Shown: positions 16,392 through 25,468, counted from the first letter of the stretch. The stretch: DNA of 64,000 bases from Trichodesmium sp050015995 (GCF_050015995.1 NZ_JBNHEP010000085.1:62001-126000), one strand, 5' to 3'. Translations and numbers: made by a program. Notes: generated from the letters alone by a model not told the origin.

Positions 16392-17981
16392 TCAGTCTCT
16401 CTCTGCCTGCAACAAGAGCGCAAAATTGCTTGCATCAATCTCTGCCTGCAACAAGGGCGCAAAATTGCTTGCATCAATCTCAATGATAGAACTTGTATCA
16501 TCTTCTAATTTATTAATTTCTCCAATCTTATTTAAAACTGCCAACAAGCTAGAATTAACTTCTCTGATTACCCTTGTTTCTAAGTCTTTGTGATGTTTTT
16601 GACTCTTGGCTACTACTGCGATAGCTCGGTTCAATTCTTCTGCAGTAGTTCTTACCGAGAGTCGATCCTTGATACTGGTAGCTTCTCTTTGCAGTTCTGA
16701 GTTAAGTGCCAATTTACGAGATTCTAAGCCAAAATAAATTGAGAAACCTAAACCTGCCGCCACCACACCAATAAAAGCAGCAAATACCCCAACGCTGAAC
16801 CATTTATTTCTGTTGCGTTGCTGAATGCTGCGCTCAATAAATTCCTTCCCCAACAAAGACAGCAAACCTAACTTCTCATAATTCCCCAAAAAATTCTCTG
16901 CTTCCGTCAACTTTAACCCCACAAGCAAATAATCCTTCAATTTCCCTTTACTTTCCCACTCTTCAGCCGCCATCTCAATCTTACGCTTAATTCTAATGGC
17001 ATCGCGGTTTTCACTCACCCAACTCCGCAATAGACTCCAGTGACGAATCAAAGCTTCATGTGCCACATCCACCACTGCTACTCTCTCTGCTCCTCCTGCT
17101 TTTGCTACTATTTCAGTCGTAACAACCAACTTTTCATCAGCCAACTTCTGAACTACAGTCTCAATCAGTTTTTCTCCATAACGCTCATTAACTAAATTCG
17201 GCTGCAATACTTTTCTGCGGGTATCCTCTGTACCTTCTCCCAACTGCGTTAACTCCAGAAAAATATGTCGTACTGCTGCTTTTTCCTCTTCAGAAAATCC
17301 CTCATACACCTCATCAGCACGTTGACGCAATGTTCCCATCACACCACCCAATTGAACATAAGTGTTGAGCTGCAAACAATTATCAGTTCTTTCCTCCCAC
17401 AACCGTGTCAGTGTATATTGTAACAATGGCAGATATCCAGGAGCATCCGCTACATCTGCCAGAATTTGTTCCACAAGTGCTGGCTCAATTTCCAATTCTA
17501 CCTGTTTTGCTGGTTCGACAATTGCTTTTCTTAACTCCTCTGATGACATTCCCATCACAACAACACCATGTTGCTGCATAAGTTGTGCCAGTCCGCTATA
17601 TTCCTGTTCAATACATTTACTAAAAAAATCTGCCCGCATTGTCAAGACTAAACAGAGTTTATCCGTTTTCGGTAAAGCATCAAACAAGCAGGCAAAAAAC
17701 TGCTGACGTTCTGAGGTATCCTGACATAAGGTAAAAGCTTCTTCAAACTGATCTACTACCAGCACCAGTTTCGGTGTATCCGCCACAGAAATTATTTGTC
17801 TCAAACCTTCAGAACCCTTTTTTATCAATTCCTCAGCTTGAGCTAATTGGGTAGCGCGTTCAATATCAGATAACTCAGAAGCTAAAAAAGCGAGTGCCAA
17901 AGAATTGAGGGGATGTTCGCCAGGCTGAAATATTTTAATCTGCCAACTTTCACTACCAGACAAACGCCTTCCCATTTTCAC
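16392..17981 (-). CDS. nSTAND1-type NTPase fragment with one transmembrane segment (truncated)
   Basis: The 529-aa frame begins inside a STAND NTPase domain. WQIKIFQPGEHPLNSLALAF and VLVVDQFEEAFTLC (Walker B region) are clear, as are GYLPLLQYTLTRLW and DVAHEALIRHW, typical of the novel-STAND group. The Walker A loop that should lie upstream is absent, so the 5' end is lost. One membrane segment (VGVFAAFIGVVAAGLGF) is followed by a helical region ending in a 13-residue tandem duplication (IDASNFA..LLQAE). Family members usually continue into WD40 blades, missing here. It is likely non-functional. Confidence 0.7.
   Translation of the reverse strand: MKMGRRLSGSESWQIKIFQPGEHPLNSLALAFLASELSDIERATQLAQAEELIKKGSEGLRQIISVADTPKLVLVVDQFEEAFTLCQDTSERQQFFACLFDALPKTDKLCLVLTMRADFFSKCIEQEYSGLAQLMQQHGVVVMGMSSEELRKAIVEPAKQVELEIEPALVEQILADVADAPGYLPLLQYTLTRLWEERTDNCLQLNTYVQLGGVMGTLRQRADEVYEGFSEEEKAAVRHIFLELTQLGEGTEDTRRKVLQPNLVNERYGEKLIETVVQKLADEKLVVTTEIVAKAGGAERVAVVDVAHEALIRHWSLLRSWVSENRDAIRIKRKIEMAAEEWESKGKLKDYLLVGLKLTEAENFLGNYEKLGLLSLLGKEFIERSIQQRNRNKWFSVGVFAAFIGVVAAGLGFSIYFGLESRKLALNSELQREATSIKDRLSVRTTAEELNRAIAVVAKSQKHHKDLETRVIREVNSSLLAVLNKIGEINKLEDDTSSIIEIDASNFAPLLQAEIDASNFALLLQAERD
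16402..16479. repeat. 39-bp in-frame tandem duplication
   Basis: Two 39-bp units starting TCTGCCTGCAACAAG at 16402 and 16441 differ by one base. They add 13 residues near the end of the nSTAND frame, next to the point where the WD40 region is missing. Confidence 0.75.
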
Positions 17982-18541
17982 TTGTGGCGTATTTTAGCTG
18001 GATTTGCTTTTTTACATTATGGGAGTCAGGGTTTATTGCCCGAACAATTTGTTCTTAATGCAGGATATGGAGATTTAGTTGTGGGATTTTTAGTTCCTCT
18101 GATTTTGCTACTGCCAGAACACAACAACAAGTACATTGCTTTTCATATCTTTAGTCTTTTGGATTTTGTTTTAGCTGTTGGAACAGGTCTAATTTTTACA
18201 TTACTCCAAATTCCACTTATGGAAAACATTGCCACTTATCCCATTGTCCTAATACCAGTTTGATAAATGTTTTCTACAAATAGCTAGGATATTTCTGAGG
18301 AGTCAGGAGTCAGGAGTCAGGAGTCAGAATGAATGACTTAAATACCATTGTTTAGGCCGGAAATTATCCTTTTAATCAAAGGGCATATCCTGCATTTGTC
18401 TTTTTATTCCCCTTACTATTCGTAACATTCTTTTTTTAAATTGGTATAATTCCTTTGTTTGGAGTTCCAGTTACAGGTGTAAGTAGCATTATGGCGATCG
18501 CGACCTTACTCAAACAGCACCGGAAAATTTCATCTATTTCT
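17950..18541 (+). pseudogene. Broken polytopic membrane-protein gene, interrupted by a repeat insertion
   Basis: From about 17950 the plus strand reads WRILAGFAFLHYG, then GYGDLVVGFLVPLILLLPE and a further hydrophobic helix, ending PIVLIPV at 18263. About 190 bp of repeat sequence follow (AGTCAGGAGTCAGG units, then CATTCTTTTTTTAAATTGGT). Reading then resumes as PLFGVPVTGVSSIMAIATLL to a stop near 18541, which looks like the missing C-terminus. The N-terminus is also gone, cut at the junction with the nSTAND fragment. I recognise only a small bacterial membrane-protein family with a GDL.VG motif; function unknown. Confidence 0.5.
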
Positions 18542-18594
18542 TAACTTGACAAATCTAATATATGCTATGAATAGTACCTAATTTAAAACTATTC

Positions 18595-19554
18595 ATGGCT
18601 TACGAACGCGAAAAACAAATAGCAATAGAATCTGCCCTAGCAGCAGCTAAACTCTGCGAACAAGTGCGTGGCAATATTCCCCCCGCAATGGAAAAGGGAG
18701 ATAAAAGCCCTGTAACTATTGCTGACTATGGCGCTCAGGCGTTAATTTGCAAAGCTTTAGCTGAGGTGTTTCCGGATGATCCAGTGGTGGGAGAAGAAGA
18801 TGCAACTGAGTTACAGACCCCGGAAATGGCAGAAAATTTGACAAAAGTGACAAATTATGTCAAAGAACAAATCGCAGATGCTACCCCAGAACAGGTGGTA
18901 CAGTGGATTAACCAAGGTAACGGTAAAGTTGGGCCTCGTTATTGGACGTTAGACCCTATTGATGGCACAAAAGGGTTCTTACGTCAAGACCAATATGCAG
19001 TGGCACTAGCATTGGTGGAAGCAGGAGAAGTTAAGGTCGGGGTGTTAGCTTGTCCGGCGATGCCAGTGGAAAATAATCAGCCAGGAATGCTATATGTAGC
19101 CGTGCGGGGTGAAGGGGCAGCAATGATGCCAATAGTAGGGGGCGAACTAACTCCTATAAAGGTTGTGCAGGCAGATGATACTGCTAATCTCCGGTTCGTT
19201 GAGAGTGTGGAAAGTTCTCACGGCGACCAAGACCGCCAGAATGCTGTAGCAAAGGCAGCAGGTATTACTGAACCATCAGTTAGGGTAGACTCACAGGCGA
19301 AATATGGTATTGTGGCATCTGGAAAAGCTGCTTTATATTTACGTTTGCCATCACCGAAGTCCCCTAATTATCGGGAAAATATTTGGGATCATGCTGCCGG
19401 AGCGATCGTCGTGGAGGAAGCAGGGGGGCGCGTTTCTGATATTCATGGCAAACCGTTAAATTTTGCAGATGGCTCAAAAATGGTTGATAACAGGGGTGTG
19501 GTTGTTAGTAATGGGATAATTCATGACCAGGTTTTATCTGCTTTAAAAGAATAG
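18595..19554 (+). CDS. cysQ: 3'(2'),5'-bisphosphate nucleotidase (CysQ/HAL2/SAL1 type)
   Basis: The 319-aa protein belongs to the inositol-monophosphatase-like superfamily, in the HAL2/SAL1 branch typical of plants and cyanobacteria. KGDKSPVTIADYGAQ, GEED, WTLDPIDGTKGFLR and WDHAAGAIVVEEAGG supply the metal-binding and catalytic residues (DPIDGT and WDHAAG). It would hydrolyse 3'-phosphoadenosine 5'-phosphate to AMP, removing an inhibitor made during sulfate assimilation. The ATG at 18595 gives the usual N-terminus. The TAG stop is part of a TAGACATCTC repeat, so a repeat insertion may have defined the end of the gene. Confidence 0.88.
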   Translation: MAYEREKQIAIESALAAAKLCEQVRGNIPPAMEKGDKSPVTIADYGAQALICKALAEVFPDDPVVGEEDATELQTPEMAENLTKVTNYVKEQIADATPEQVVQWINQGNGKVGPRYWTLDPIDGTKGFLRQDQYAVALALVEAGEVKVGVLACPAMPVENNQPGMLYVAVRGEGAAMMPIVGGELTPIKVVQADDTANLRFVESVESSHGDQDRQNAVAKAAGITEPSVRVDSQAKYGIVASGKAALYLRLPSPKSPNYRENIWDHAAGAIVVEEAGGRVSDIHGKPLNFADGSKMVDNRGVVVSNGIIHDQVLSALKE

Positions 19555-19657
19555 ACATCTCTAGAAATCTAGTAGGGTGCGTTAGACGGCTAAAATTTAG
19601 ATTGCGGGTGGCATTTAACAATCCGTCGTAACGCACCTTTTTAGATGTGTCGGTCTA
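19552..19657. mobile_element. Degenerate MITE-like element overlapping the cysQ stop codon
   Basis: Starts TAGACATCTCTAG and ends near AGATGTGTCGGTCTA. The interior pairs GTAGGGTGCGTTAGACGG with CGTCGTAACGCACC and could fold as a hairpin and act as a terminator. The first three bases form the stop codon of the upstream gene. Confidence 0.45.
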
Positions 19658-19669
19658 CTACAACTATGT

Positions 19670-20236
19670 TTATGCGAAAGTGACATCTTCATATAAATTA
19701 TCAATGCTAGTGCGAAAGTTGATGCTTGCTAGGTGAATTTCACTGCCTTGAGTATAGGTGTGCAATACCCAAAGTCCCTCAGTATTTCGACGGAAGCATT
19801 CCAAACGTTGGCGTTTTTGGTTAATTAAAACATATTCTTGCAGGGTTGGTAATTCCTGATAGTTGGCAAATTTATCACCCCGGTCAAATGCTTCTGTGCT
19901 TTCGGATAAAACTTCCACAATTAAACAAGGATATTTTTTATGATTTACTAAGGCTTTATCTCTAGCATCACAAGTTACCATAACATCAGGATAGTAGAAT
20001 GTATTGGTAGTTTCTATATGAGCTTTCATGTCCGACATATAGACGCGACAACCACTGTCTCGCAGATAACTTCTTAATGCTGAAGCTAGGTTGAGGGAAA
20101 TAGTGACATGAGCATCACTAGCACCTGCTATTGCGTATACTTGTCCGTTAATATATTCGTGTTTGACGGAACTGACTTCCTCTCCTGCTAAATATTCTTC
20201 AGGAGAAATGTCATTTGTATTTGGGTTGACAATCAT
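19670..20236 (-). CDS. Uma2 family (DUF820) nuclease-like protein
   Basis: The 188-aa protein has a standard Uma2 layout. ISPEEYLAGEE and KHEYINGQVYAIAGASDAH open the domain. FYYPDVMVTCD and CLIVEVLSESTEAFDRGDK carry the Asp and Glu of a PD-(D/E)xK-like centre, and FANYQELPTLQEYVLINQ follows. Length and order are normal for intact members. No partner gene is evident. Its biological role is unknown despite the nuclease-like fold. It converges with cysQ across a repeat. Confidence 0.87.
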   Translation of the reverse strand: MIVNPNTNDISPEEYLAGEEVSSVKHEYINGQVYAIAGASDAHVTISLNLASALRSYLRDSGCRVYMSDMKAHIETTNTFYYPDVMVTCDARDKALVNHKKYPCLIVEVLSESTEAFDRGDKFANYQELPTLQEYVLINQKRQRLECFRRNTEGLWVLHTYTQGSEIHLASINFRTSIDNLYEDVTFA

Positions 20237-20348
20237 AGTTTTAGAGATAGAGATATTATGATAATTCTATCATTAACGAGCTGATTTTGACGAACCAATG
20301 TCTTACAGTGTTTTTCATTTAAAGTAGGGAGGTTGCATGCAACCTCCC

Positions 20349-20517
20349 TACTAGCGCGTCTAGACTAAAATTGTGGGTAAAAAAACCTAACCCCCCAACC
20401 CCCTTCCCTACGAGGGAAGGGGGAGTTTTCTCCCCTCTCCTTGCAGGAGAGGGATTGGGGGAGAGGTCTTCATTGACTCGCTCTTGACCCACCTTTTCAA
20501 GCTAGACGCACTACTAC
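20349..20517. mobile_element. MITE-like element with long inverted ends (TAGTGCGTCTAG family)
   Basis: Left end CTAGCGCGTCTAGACTAAAA, right end AAGCTAGACGCACTACTA. The interior matches 14576-14749, including AACCCCCCAACCCCCTTCCC and GATTGGGGGAGAGG. Confidence 0.65.
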
Positions 20518-20656
20518 TGTGCAGGAAAACCACTCTAAATTAAGTAAAAACCTATTATGAAAGAAAATATAGTAATTATAATAATTACATAAAAGGAAGG
20601 AAAATAAGAATAGATGAACATGGTAACAGCAAGAATTTAACTTCTCAATTCTCAAT

Positions 20657-21826
20657 TCATTTGACAATCATTTTCTCAACTGCTTCTGCTGTCGCTGGAG
20701 CTAACAATACTCCATTCCGATAATGACCAGTTGCCAACAACACATTTTTAAACCCTTCTAAATAACCAACAGCAGGAGCAGCTTGACCTTCTGGGCGAGG
20801 TCGCAAACCAGACCATTTCCTAAGAATAGTTGCATCTGCTAAACCTGGACAAAAACTAATTGCTCTTGCCATCACCATATCTAATAAACTGGAGTCAGCT
20901 ACCACTTCACCAATATCGCTGGGAAATTCAACTGTCGATCCAACCCAATATTCATTTTCTGCTACTGGTACAATATGCACGTCATTCCCAGTGATCACTG
21001 GCTGAAAATCTCGGTTTCCTAAAGGCGCTGGCACTTGCAGGTGTAATGCTTGACCTAATACAGGTACTATGGTAAATCTATTATCAAGATTAGATTTGCG
21101 CTTCAGTTGCAGGGAGTGTAGTTTACCCCCTTTTATTCCTTGCAAACATGGCAATGAACCCAACCCGGCAGCAACAACCAACCAGTCTACATCTGGTAAC
21201 GCAGGAGCTTTTTTTGTCTCATCCAAGCTCTTTATATGAACTTGGCGACAACGATATTCATTTTTTGGTAGAGAAATAGTCTTATATTCGGCAACTGTGA
21301 CTCCAAAATGAAACTTGACACCATTTTGTTGAGCAGCTTCAACGAAAGCTAAAGTTAACTCCACAGGGTTAACTTGTAAATCTTGGGGAGAATAAATAGC
21401 TGCTGTTACTTCGGATGTTTGGAGTTGGGGGCAGCGATCGTCCAGTCGTTCCACATCCCACATTTCTAATGGTAAACCGTCTGCTTCCCGAATATCTATT
21501 AATCTTTGCCACTTATCCAGATCATCCCCAGGCAAAGACAACTGTAAGATACCTTGACGGTTATGAGAAATAGAGCGATTGATTTTTGCCTCTAACTCAG
21601 GAATTAAACTGTGATAAGTTTGCACACTCATGCGCCTCATTTTCCAAGGTCTGCCTTTAGCTTTTTGACTAATGATTCCCATCAAAACACCCAGAGCAGC
21701 ACCCGTAGATGCTTGAGCTGGCATTTGTTTATCTAATACTGTAATTTTTAAACCTTCTATTTTGCTGAGTTGATAAGCGATCGCCGCTCCAACTATTCCA
21801 CATCCAATAATTACTATATGAGTCAT
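20657..21826 (-). CDS. FAD-dependent oxidoreductase, ThiO/glycine-oxidase-like
   Basis: The 389-aa protein is a D-amino-acid-oxidase-fold flavoprotein. IIGCGIVGAAIAYQLS is the FAD-binding Rossmann motif at residues 6-21. WLVVAAGLG is the usual second FAD contact, and a C-terminal LRPRPEGQAAPAVG and LATGHYRNGVLLAPATA closely match glycine-oxidase-like members. In thiamine synthesis ThiO oxidises glycine to dehydroglycine. No thiamine gene is adjacent, so the substrate stays uncertain; another small amine or D-amino acid is possible. Confidence 0.75.
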   Translation of the reverse strand: MTHIVIIGCGIVGAAIAYQLSKIEGLKITVLDKQMPAQASTGAALGVLMGIISQKAKGRPWKMRRMSVQTYHSLIPELEAKINRSISHNRQGILQLSLPGDDLDKWQRLIDIREADGLPLEMWDVERLDDRCPQLQTSEVTAAIYSPQDLQVNPVELTLAFVEAAQQNGVKFHFGVTVAEYKTISLPKNEYRCRQVHIKSLDETKKAPALPDVDWLVVAAGLGSLPCLQGIKGGKLHSLQLKRKSNLDNRFTIVPVLGQALHLQVPAPLGNRDFQPVITGNDVHIVPVAENEYWVGSTVEFPSDIGEVVADSSLLDMVMARAISFCPGLADATILRKWSGLRPRPEGQAAPAVGYLEGFKNVLLATGHYRNGVLLAPATAEAVEKMIVK

Positions 21827-21850
21827 TTTTAATAATTTAAAATATCAATT

Positions 21851-22215
21851 TACTAGAACGTCTAGGCGTAAAAACCTAATCCCCTACCCCACAACTATCC
21901 CCCTTGCCCCCCGCGTGAAAGCTATCCCTGATAAGGAACTCCTAAAATGCTTTGATGATAGGGAGATGGGGGGAGTTTAGCCTCTAATTAAATACATTTA
22001 CTCTCCTATCATATCCATTGAATGGTAATAAACATAACCTTTTTCTAATGTCTAAGTTTTATGTTAAGAAAGATGTTTATAAAGCATAGCTTCTTTGAAA
22101 GGGGGGGAGGAGGGAAAAGGGAGAAAAAACCCCTCTCTCGGAGTAGGAGAGGGTTTGGGGGAGAGGTCTTAATTTACAGCAAACTTACCCAAATTCTCAA
22201 CCTAGACGCGCTAAT
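21851..22215. mobile_element. MITE-like element with long inverted ends, expanded copy
   Basis: Left end TACTAGAACGTCTAGGCG and right end AACCTAGACGCGCTAATA match the ends at 20349-20517. It is longer (about 365 bp) and includes GGGAGGAGGGAAAAGGGAG and a GGTTTGGGGGAGAGGTCTT end block. No coding potential is credible. Confidence 0.5.
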
Positions 22216-22313
22216 ACAGTGCAGACAAGATGGGTGGCAGCCAAGATGAGCAATATGGGTAAGATGGGTGCAGGCAAGATGCCTAACCACAGCACTAATT
22301 AAAATCTCTAAAA

Positions 22314-22488
22314 TAGACATCTCCGAAAAAGATATAGACTTTTTGCATCTAGTAGGGAACAGGGAACACTTAACTGGGAACAGGTAATATATTTTTAGGA
22401 AAAAGGTACTAAAAAGAATTTTGTGAGGAATTTTTACAACTATATATCATCCTAAATAAAGGGCAATTTTATTTTCTGGAGATGTCTA
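22314..22488. mobile_element. MITE-like element, TAGACATCTCC family (well-preserved ends)
   Basis: Left end TAGACATCTCC and right end GGAGATGTCTA are perfect inverted repeats of 11 bp. The interior has CAGGGAACACTTAACTGGG. The element lies just downstream of psbQ in a non-coding spacer. Confidence 0.65.
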
Positions 22489-22565
22489 ATATAGATGTAG
22501 AGATATTCAATAGAACATCTCTACTCTAATCTCATATGCTGAAAGCTATAACTACTGAAAGGTCT

Positions 22566-23009
22566 TTAACTATTTTTTGGCACTAAAGCTAAGAAAGTGT
22601 CAAAATCAGCTACTGCTTCTTTGTACTCACTCAGAGCTTGCTTTTTATCCCCTTCTGCTGCTGCTACATCAATATCTTCTAAGTCTTCAAATATTTCTTT
22701 TGCTGCATCCAGCACGGGTGTTTTGTCTTTTGGTAATAATAGACTTTGGGTCAGATAAGTAGTCTTACTCCGTAAATCTCCCAAAGGTCCGTGGATAAAT
22801 GTACGCACGTTTACCCATTCACCTTGTTGAATTAGGCTTTCTAGTTCATCCATGCGATCGCGCAAAGCTTGTATTCCAGAAGCAGAGAGTTCTATTTTCT
22901 GTAATTGAGCATCTGAGTAGGTTGGCGGTGGTGTCGGAGAACCACAACTTGCCAAAAATGCTACTAATAGTGCCATTACCCATGCTACTATCGACCGTTT
23001 GTTTAACAT
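22566..23009 (-). CDS. psbQ: Photosystem II PsbQ-like lipoprotein (CyanoQ)
   Basis: The 147-aa protein has a lipoprotein signal: a hydrophobic stretch, then the lipobox LASC with Cys at residue 22, so it is lipid-anchored on the lumenal side. The mature part is a four-helix-bundle type (IQALRDRMDELESLIQQGEW, then VRTFIHGPLGDLRSK), as in cyanobacterial PsbQ. CyanoQ binds the lumenal face of photosystem II and stabilises the oxygen-evolving centre. The length is typical. It is a single gene, flanked by repeat elements on both sides. Confidence 0.88.
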   Translation of the reverse strand: MLNKRSIVAWVMALLVAFLASCGSPTPPPTYSDAQLQKIELSASGIQALRDRMDELESLIQQGEWVNVRTFIHGPLGDLRSKTTYLTQSLLLPKDKTPVLDAAKEIFEDLEDIDVAAAEGDKKQALSEYKEAVADFDTFLALVPKNS

Positions 23010-23105
23010 AATCCCCTTTTATTTGCCAAAGCTAATTTTAGTATTCTATTCTTAGATTTAAGATGGAAATGACCATTTTGGCAATAGGAAGTATATTTAC
23101 TTACT

Positions 23106-23207
23106 CAAGACTTACGCAGAAACCGGGTTTATCAAGCAAAATTGGTGGCTTGAAAGACAATAATTGGGAAATAAACCCGGTTTTTTGGTTGGGAAAGCGT
23201 AAGTTCT
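23106..23207. repeat. Inverted repeat, CAGGACTTACGCA family
   Basis: Left arm AAGACTTACGCAGAAACCGG and right arm CCCGGTTTTTTGGTTGGGAA then AGCGTAAGTTCT are near-inverted. A half copy (AAGACTTAGGCAAAACC) follows at 23214. It lies upstream of psbQ. Confidence 0.5.
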
Positions 23208-23433
23208 ATTACTCAAGACTTAGGCAAAACCTAAATAGTTAATGAGTCTATTCCACTGAGATGATTTTTGTGGATTTCACGATTTTTATATTACCTAAAT
23301 ATGAGGATTTCAAGAATAGTGGGATAGGTTCATGTCATTGGGAGGATAGGAAGCAATCTCAGACCCTAATGTTTCTTTAAAAATTCCTATGTCCTATTAC
23401 TTAATTTTTCTCTAAAGTTTTAAGTATATTTAC

Positions 23434-24228
23434 TCACTTATTTTGCTCAAAACTTTTAAACTGTTTTTCTACTAGACTAGCTAAAGTCTCTCTTGGGAAG
23501 AAACGAGAAGTATTCACAATTACTTGATTTAACAGACCTCCTGTAACAACATTAGATTGATTTTTTTCTAATGCTTGAAGAGCATTTTGTACTACTTCTT
23601 CTGCAGAGGTCAATTTTGGCTTTGAAGTTTCTCCACCAGACCTTGGAAATTCTGCTCTTTGGAAAAAATCTGATTCTGTTGGTCCAGGACAAAGGGCAAG
23701 TATCTTCACTCCTGAATCTTGATTTTCTGCCCACAAAGCCTCACTAAAACTTAAAACAAATGCTTTAGTTGCACCATAAACAGACATATAAGGTAAAGGT
23801 TGAAATCCACCAATTGAAGCAACATTAATAATTCCACCGGACTTGCGTTGTTGCATTCCGGGTAAAAATAAATGTGTTAATTCTACTAAAGCAGTAATAT
23901 TTAATTGAATCATATTTACTTGCTTTTCTAGAGTTCTCTCGGCAAAATTTCCATAGTCACCAAAACCAGCATTATTAACTAATAAATCTATAGTTAATTC
24001 TTTTTGTAAAACTACTTCAAATACATACTTTGTTGCTGCTGGTGCTGTTAAATCTTGAACTATTACATCAGTCTGAATTTGATATTGACTTTGCAACTGA
24101 TTTGCTAATTTTTGTAGTTTATCTTCGGAACGAGCAACTAATACTAGATTGTTTTTTCTTGCTGCTAATTCTTTAGCAAAAGTTTCACCAATTCCAGAAG
24201 AAGCACCTGTAATTAATGCAGTTTTCAT
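23434..24228 (-). CDS. Short-chain dehydrogenase/reductase (SDR)
   Basis: The 264-aa classical SDR has the NAD(P)-binding TGASSGIGETF at residues 7-17, the NNAG motif near residue 90, and the catalytic Ser/Tyr/Lys (NVASIGG, then YGATKAF). An Arg shortly after the glycine motif (VLVARSEDKL) suggests NADP preference. The nearest look-alikes are DltE/YqjQ-type oxidoreductases of unknown substrate. The gene stands alone and runs divergently from the patatin gene with a 132-bp spacer. Confidence 0.85.
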   Translation of the reverse strand: MKTALITGASSGIGETFAKELAARKNNLVLVARSEDKLQKLANQLQSQYQIQTDVIVQDLTAPAATKYVFEVVLQKELTIDLLVNNAGFGDYGNFAERTLEKQVNMIQLNITALVELTHLFLPGMQQRKSGGIINVASIGGFQPLPYMSVYGATKAFVLSFSEALWAENQDSGVKILALCPGPTESDFFQRAEFPRSGGETSKPKLTSAEEVVQNALQALEKNQSNVVTGGLLNQVIVNTSRFFPRETLASLVEKQFKSFEQNK

Positions 24229-24360
24229 TTAGCTTAAAATCATATTTTGTAAATTAATTATACTTCATCAGCCAACTTTAGTAAAAAGTAATGTAAAATT
24301 ACTATTTAGTTTACCTCTAATTATTTTTAGTATTGCAAAACTAATACTGGAGAAAGTATT

Positions 24361-25374
24361 ATGAGTTTTCGCATTTTATGCTTAGATGGTGGTGGTATTA
24401 GAGGTGTTATGCCTACTCTGATTCTCCAGGAGATTGAGCAGCAACTTGGTAGTCCTTTAAAAAACCACTTTGATTTAATAGCTGGTACTTCAACAGGATC
24501 GATATTAGCTGTAGGAATTGGACTAGGGAAAAGCCCTGAAGAATTGCTAAATCTATATCTAGAAAAAGGTTTACAAATATTTCCCTATCAATCTCTTTTC
24601 TCACTCAAAAGGCTACCATTAATTTTCCAATATGGTCTTTCTGCTCCCAAGTTTTCAGACAAAGGCTTGATGGCAGTACTTCGGGAACAATATGGAGAGA
24701 AAAAATTTCCTGACATTACACCCCATCCCGATCAATTAATGGATTCGCTAAAAATTCTTATTCCTAGCTACGATACTATTAGCCGTAGTCCCATTATATT
24801 TAAGAGCTGGCTTCACGATCACTGGTATGCTAAAGTCCCACTGTGGGAAATTTGTCTTTGTTCTGCCTCAGCCCCTACTTATTTCCCAGCCCACCGGATC
24901 GAACAAGATGGGCAGGAATACTCCTTGATTGATGGAGGGGTTTGTGCTAATAATCCTGTTTCTTGTGCTGTGGCAGAGGCTATCAAGTTATTACGCCAGT
25001 CTTCTAATAAATCTGTAGGAGATATTATTGAGCAAATTAAAGTAATATCTATTGGTACTGGAGATCCGGCATCTCCAATACCCTGGGAGCAAGTCCGAGG
25101 ATGGGGACTTATTCAGTGGGGGTTGCGTATTGCAGACGTATTTATGGATGCTCCCCCTGATGTACATCGATATGTTGCTGAACAAATCATCGGTGGGACA
25201 GAAAATGACACTCAACCACGCTATATTCGCCTACAACTACCTCTCAAGGAACCATTGCTGAAAATGGATGATGCTCGGCCAAAAAATTTGTGGGCACTTT
25301 TGAATGAGACAGATGCCTATATTAATAAGGTAGAGGTACAAGAAAAGTTAGAAAAATTGTTGGCTAACTGGTAG
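24361..25374 (+). CDS. Patatin-like phospholipase/acyl hydrolase
   Basis: The 337-aa patatin has its oxyanion-hole motif GGGIRG near residues 9-14, the nucleophile Ser in GTSTG at about residues 42-46, and the Asp of the catalytic dyad in LIDGGVCANNP near residue 190. All key residues are present. Such enzymes release fatty acids from glycerolipids. No signal peptide or membrane segment is seen, so it is probably cytosolic. A patatin is sometimes the effector of anti-phage nucleotide-signalling systems, but no cyclase or sensor gene is next to it. Confidence 0.87.
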   Translation: MSFRILCLDGGGIRGVMPTLILQEIEQQLGSPLKNHFDLIAGTSTGSILAVGIGLGKSPEELLNLYLEKGLQIFPYQSLFSLKRLPLIFQYGLSAPKFSDKGLMAVLREQYGEKKFPDITPHPDQLMDSLKILIPSYDTISRSPIIFKSWLHDHWYAKVPLWEICLCSASAPTYFPAHRIEQDGQEYSLIDGGVCANNPVSCAVAEAIKLLRQSSNKSVGDIIEQIKVISIGTGDPASPIPWEQVRGWGLIQWGLRIADVFMDAPPDVHRYVAEQIIGGTENDTQPRYIRLQLPLKEPLLKMDDARPKNLWALLNETDAYINKVEVQEKLEKLLANW

Positions 25375-25424
25375 CTTTTGTAGCTAATATTATGTCTGTT
25401 TGAATACCCAAAATAAAAACTTTC

Positions 25425-25468
25425 GGGAGTAGGGAGTAGGGAGTAGGGAGTAGGGAGTAGGGAATAGG
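25425..25468. repeat. GGGAGTA short tandem repeat
   Basis: Five to six tandem heptamers of GGGAGTA followed by GGGAATA. Similar STRR tracts occur at 1165, 29775 (reverse) and 52738. The surrounding spacer (25375-26364) contains no gene I can support. Confidence 0.75.

Noticed and set aside
16387..16593. 68-codon plus-strand frame with repeated AKLLASIS
   Set aside because: Antisense reading of the 39-bp duplication in the NTPase gene.
24361..25374. Patatin as a CBASS anti-phage effector
   Set aside because: No nucleotide cyclase, Cap2/Cap3 or sensor gene lies next to it; neighbours are ordinary metabolic genes.
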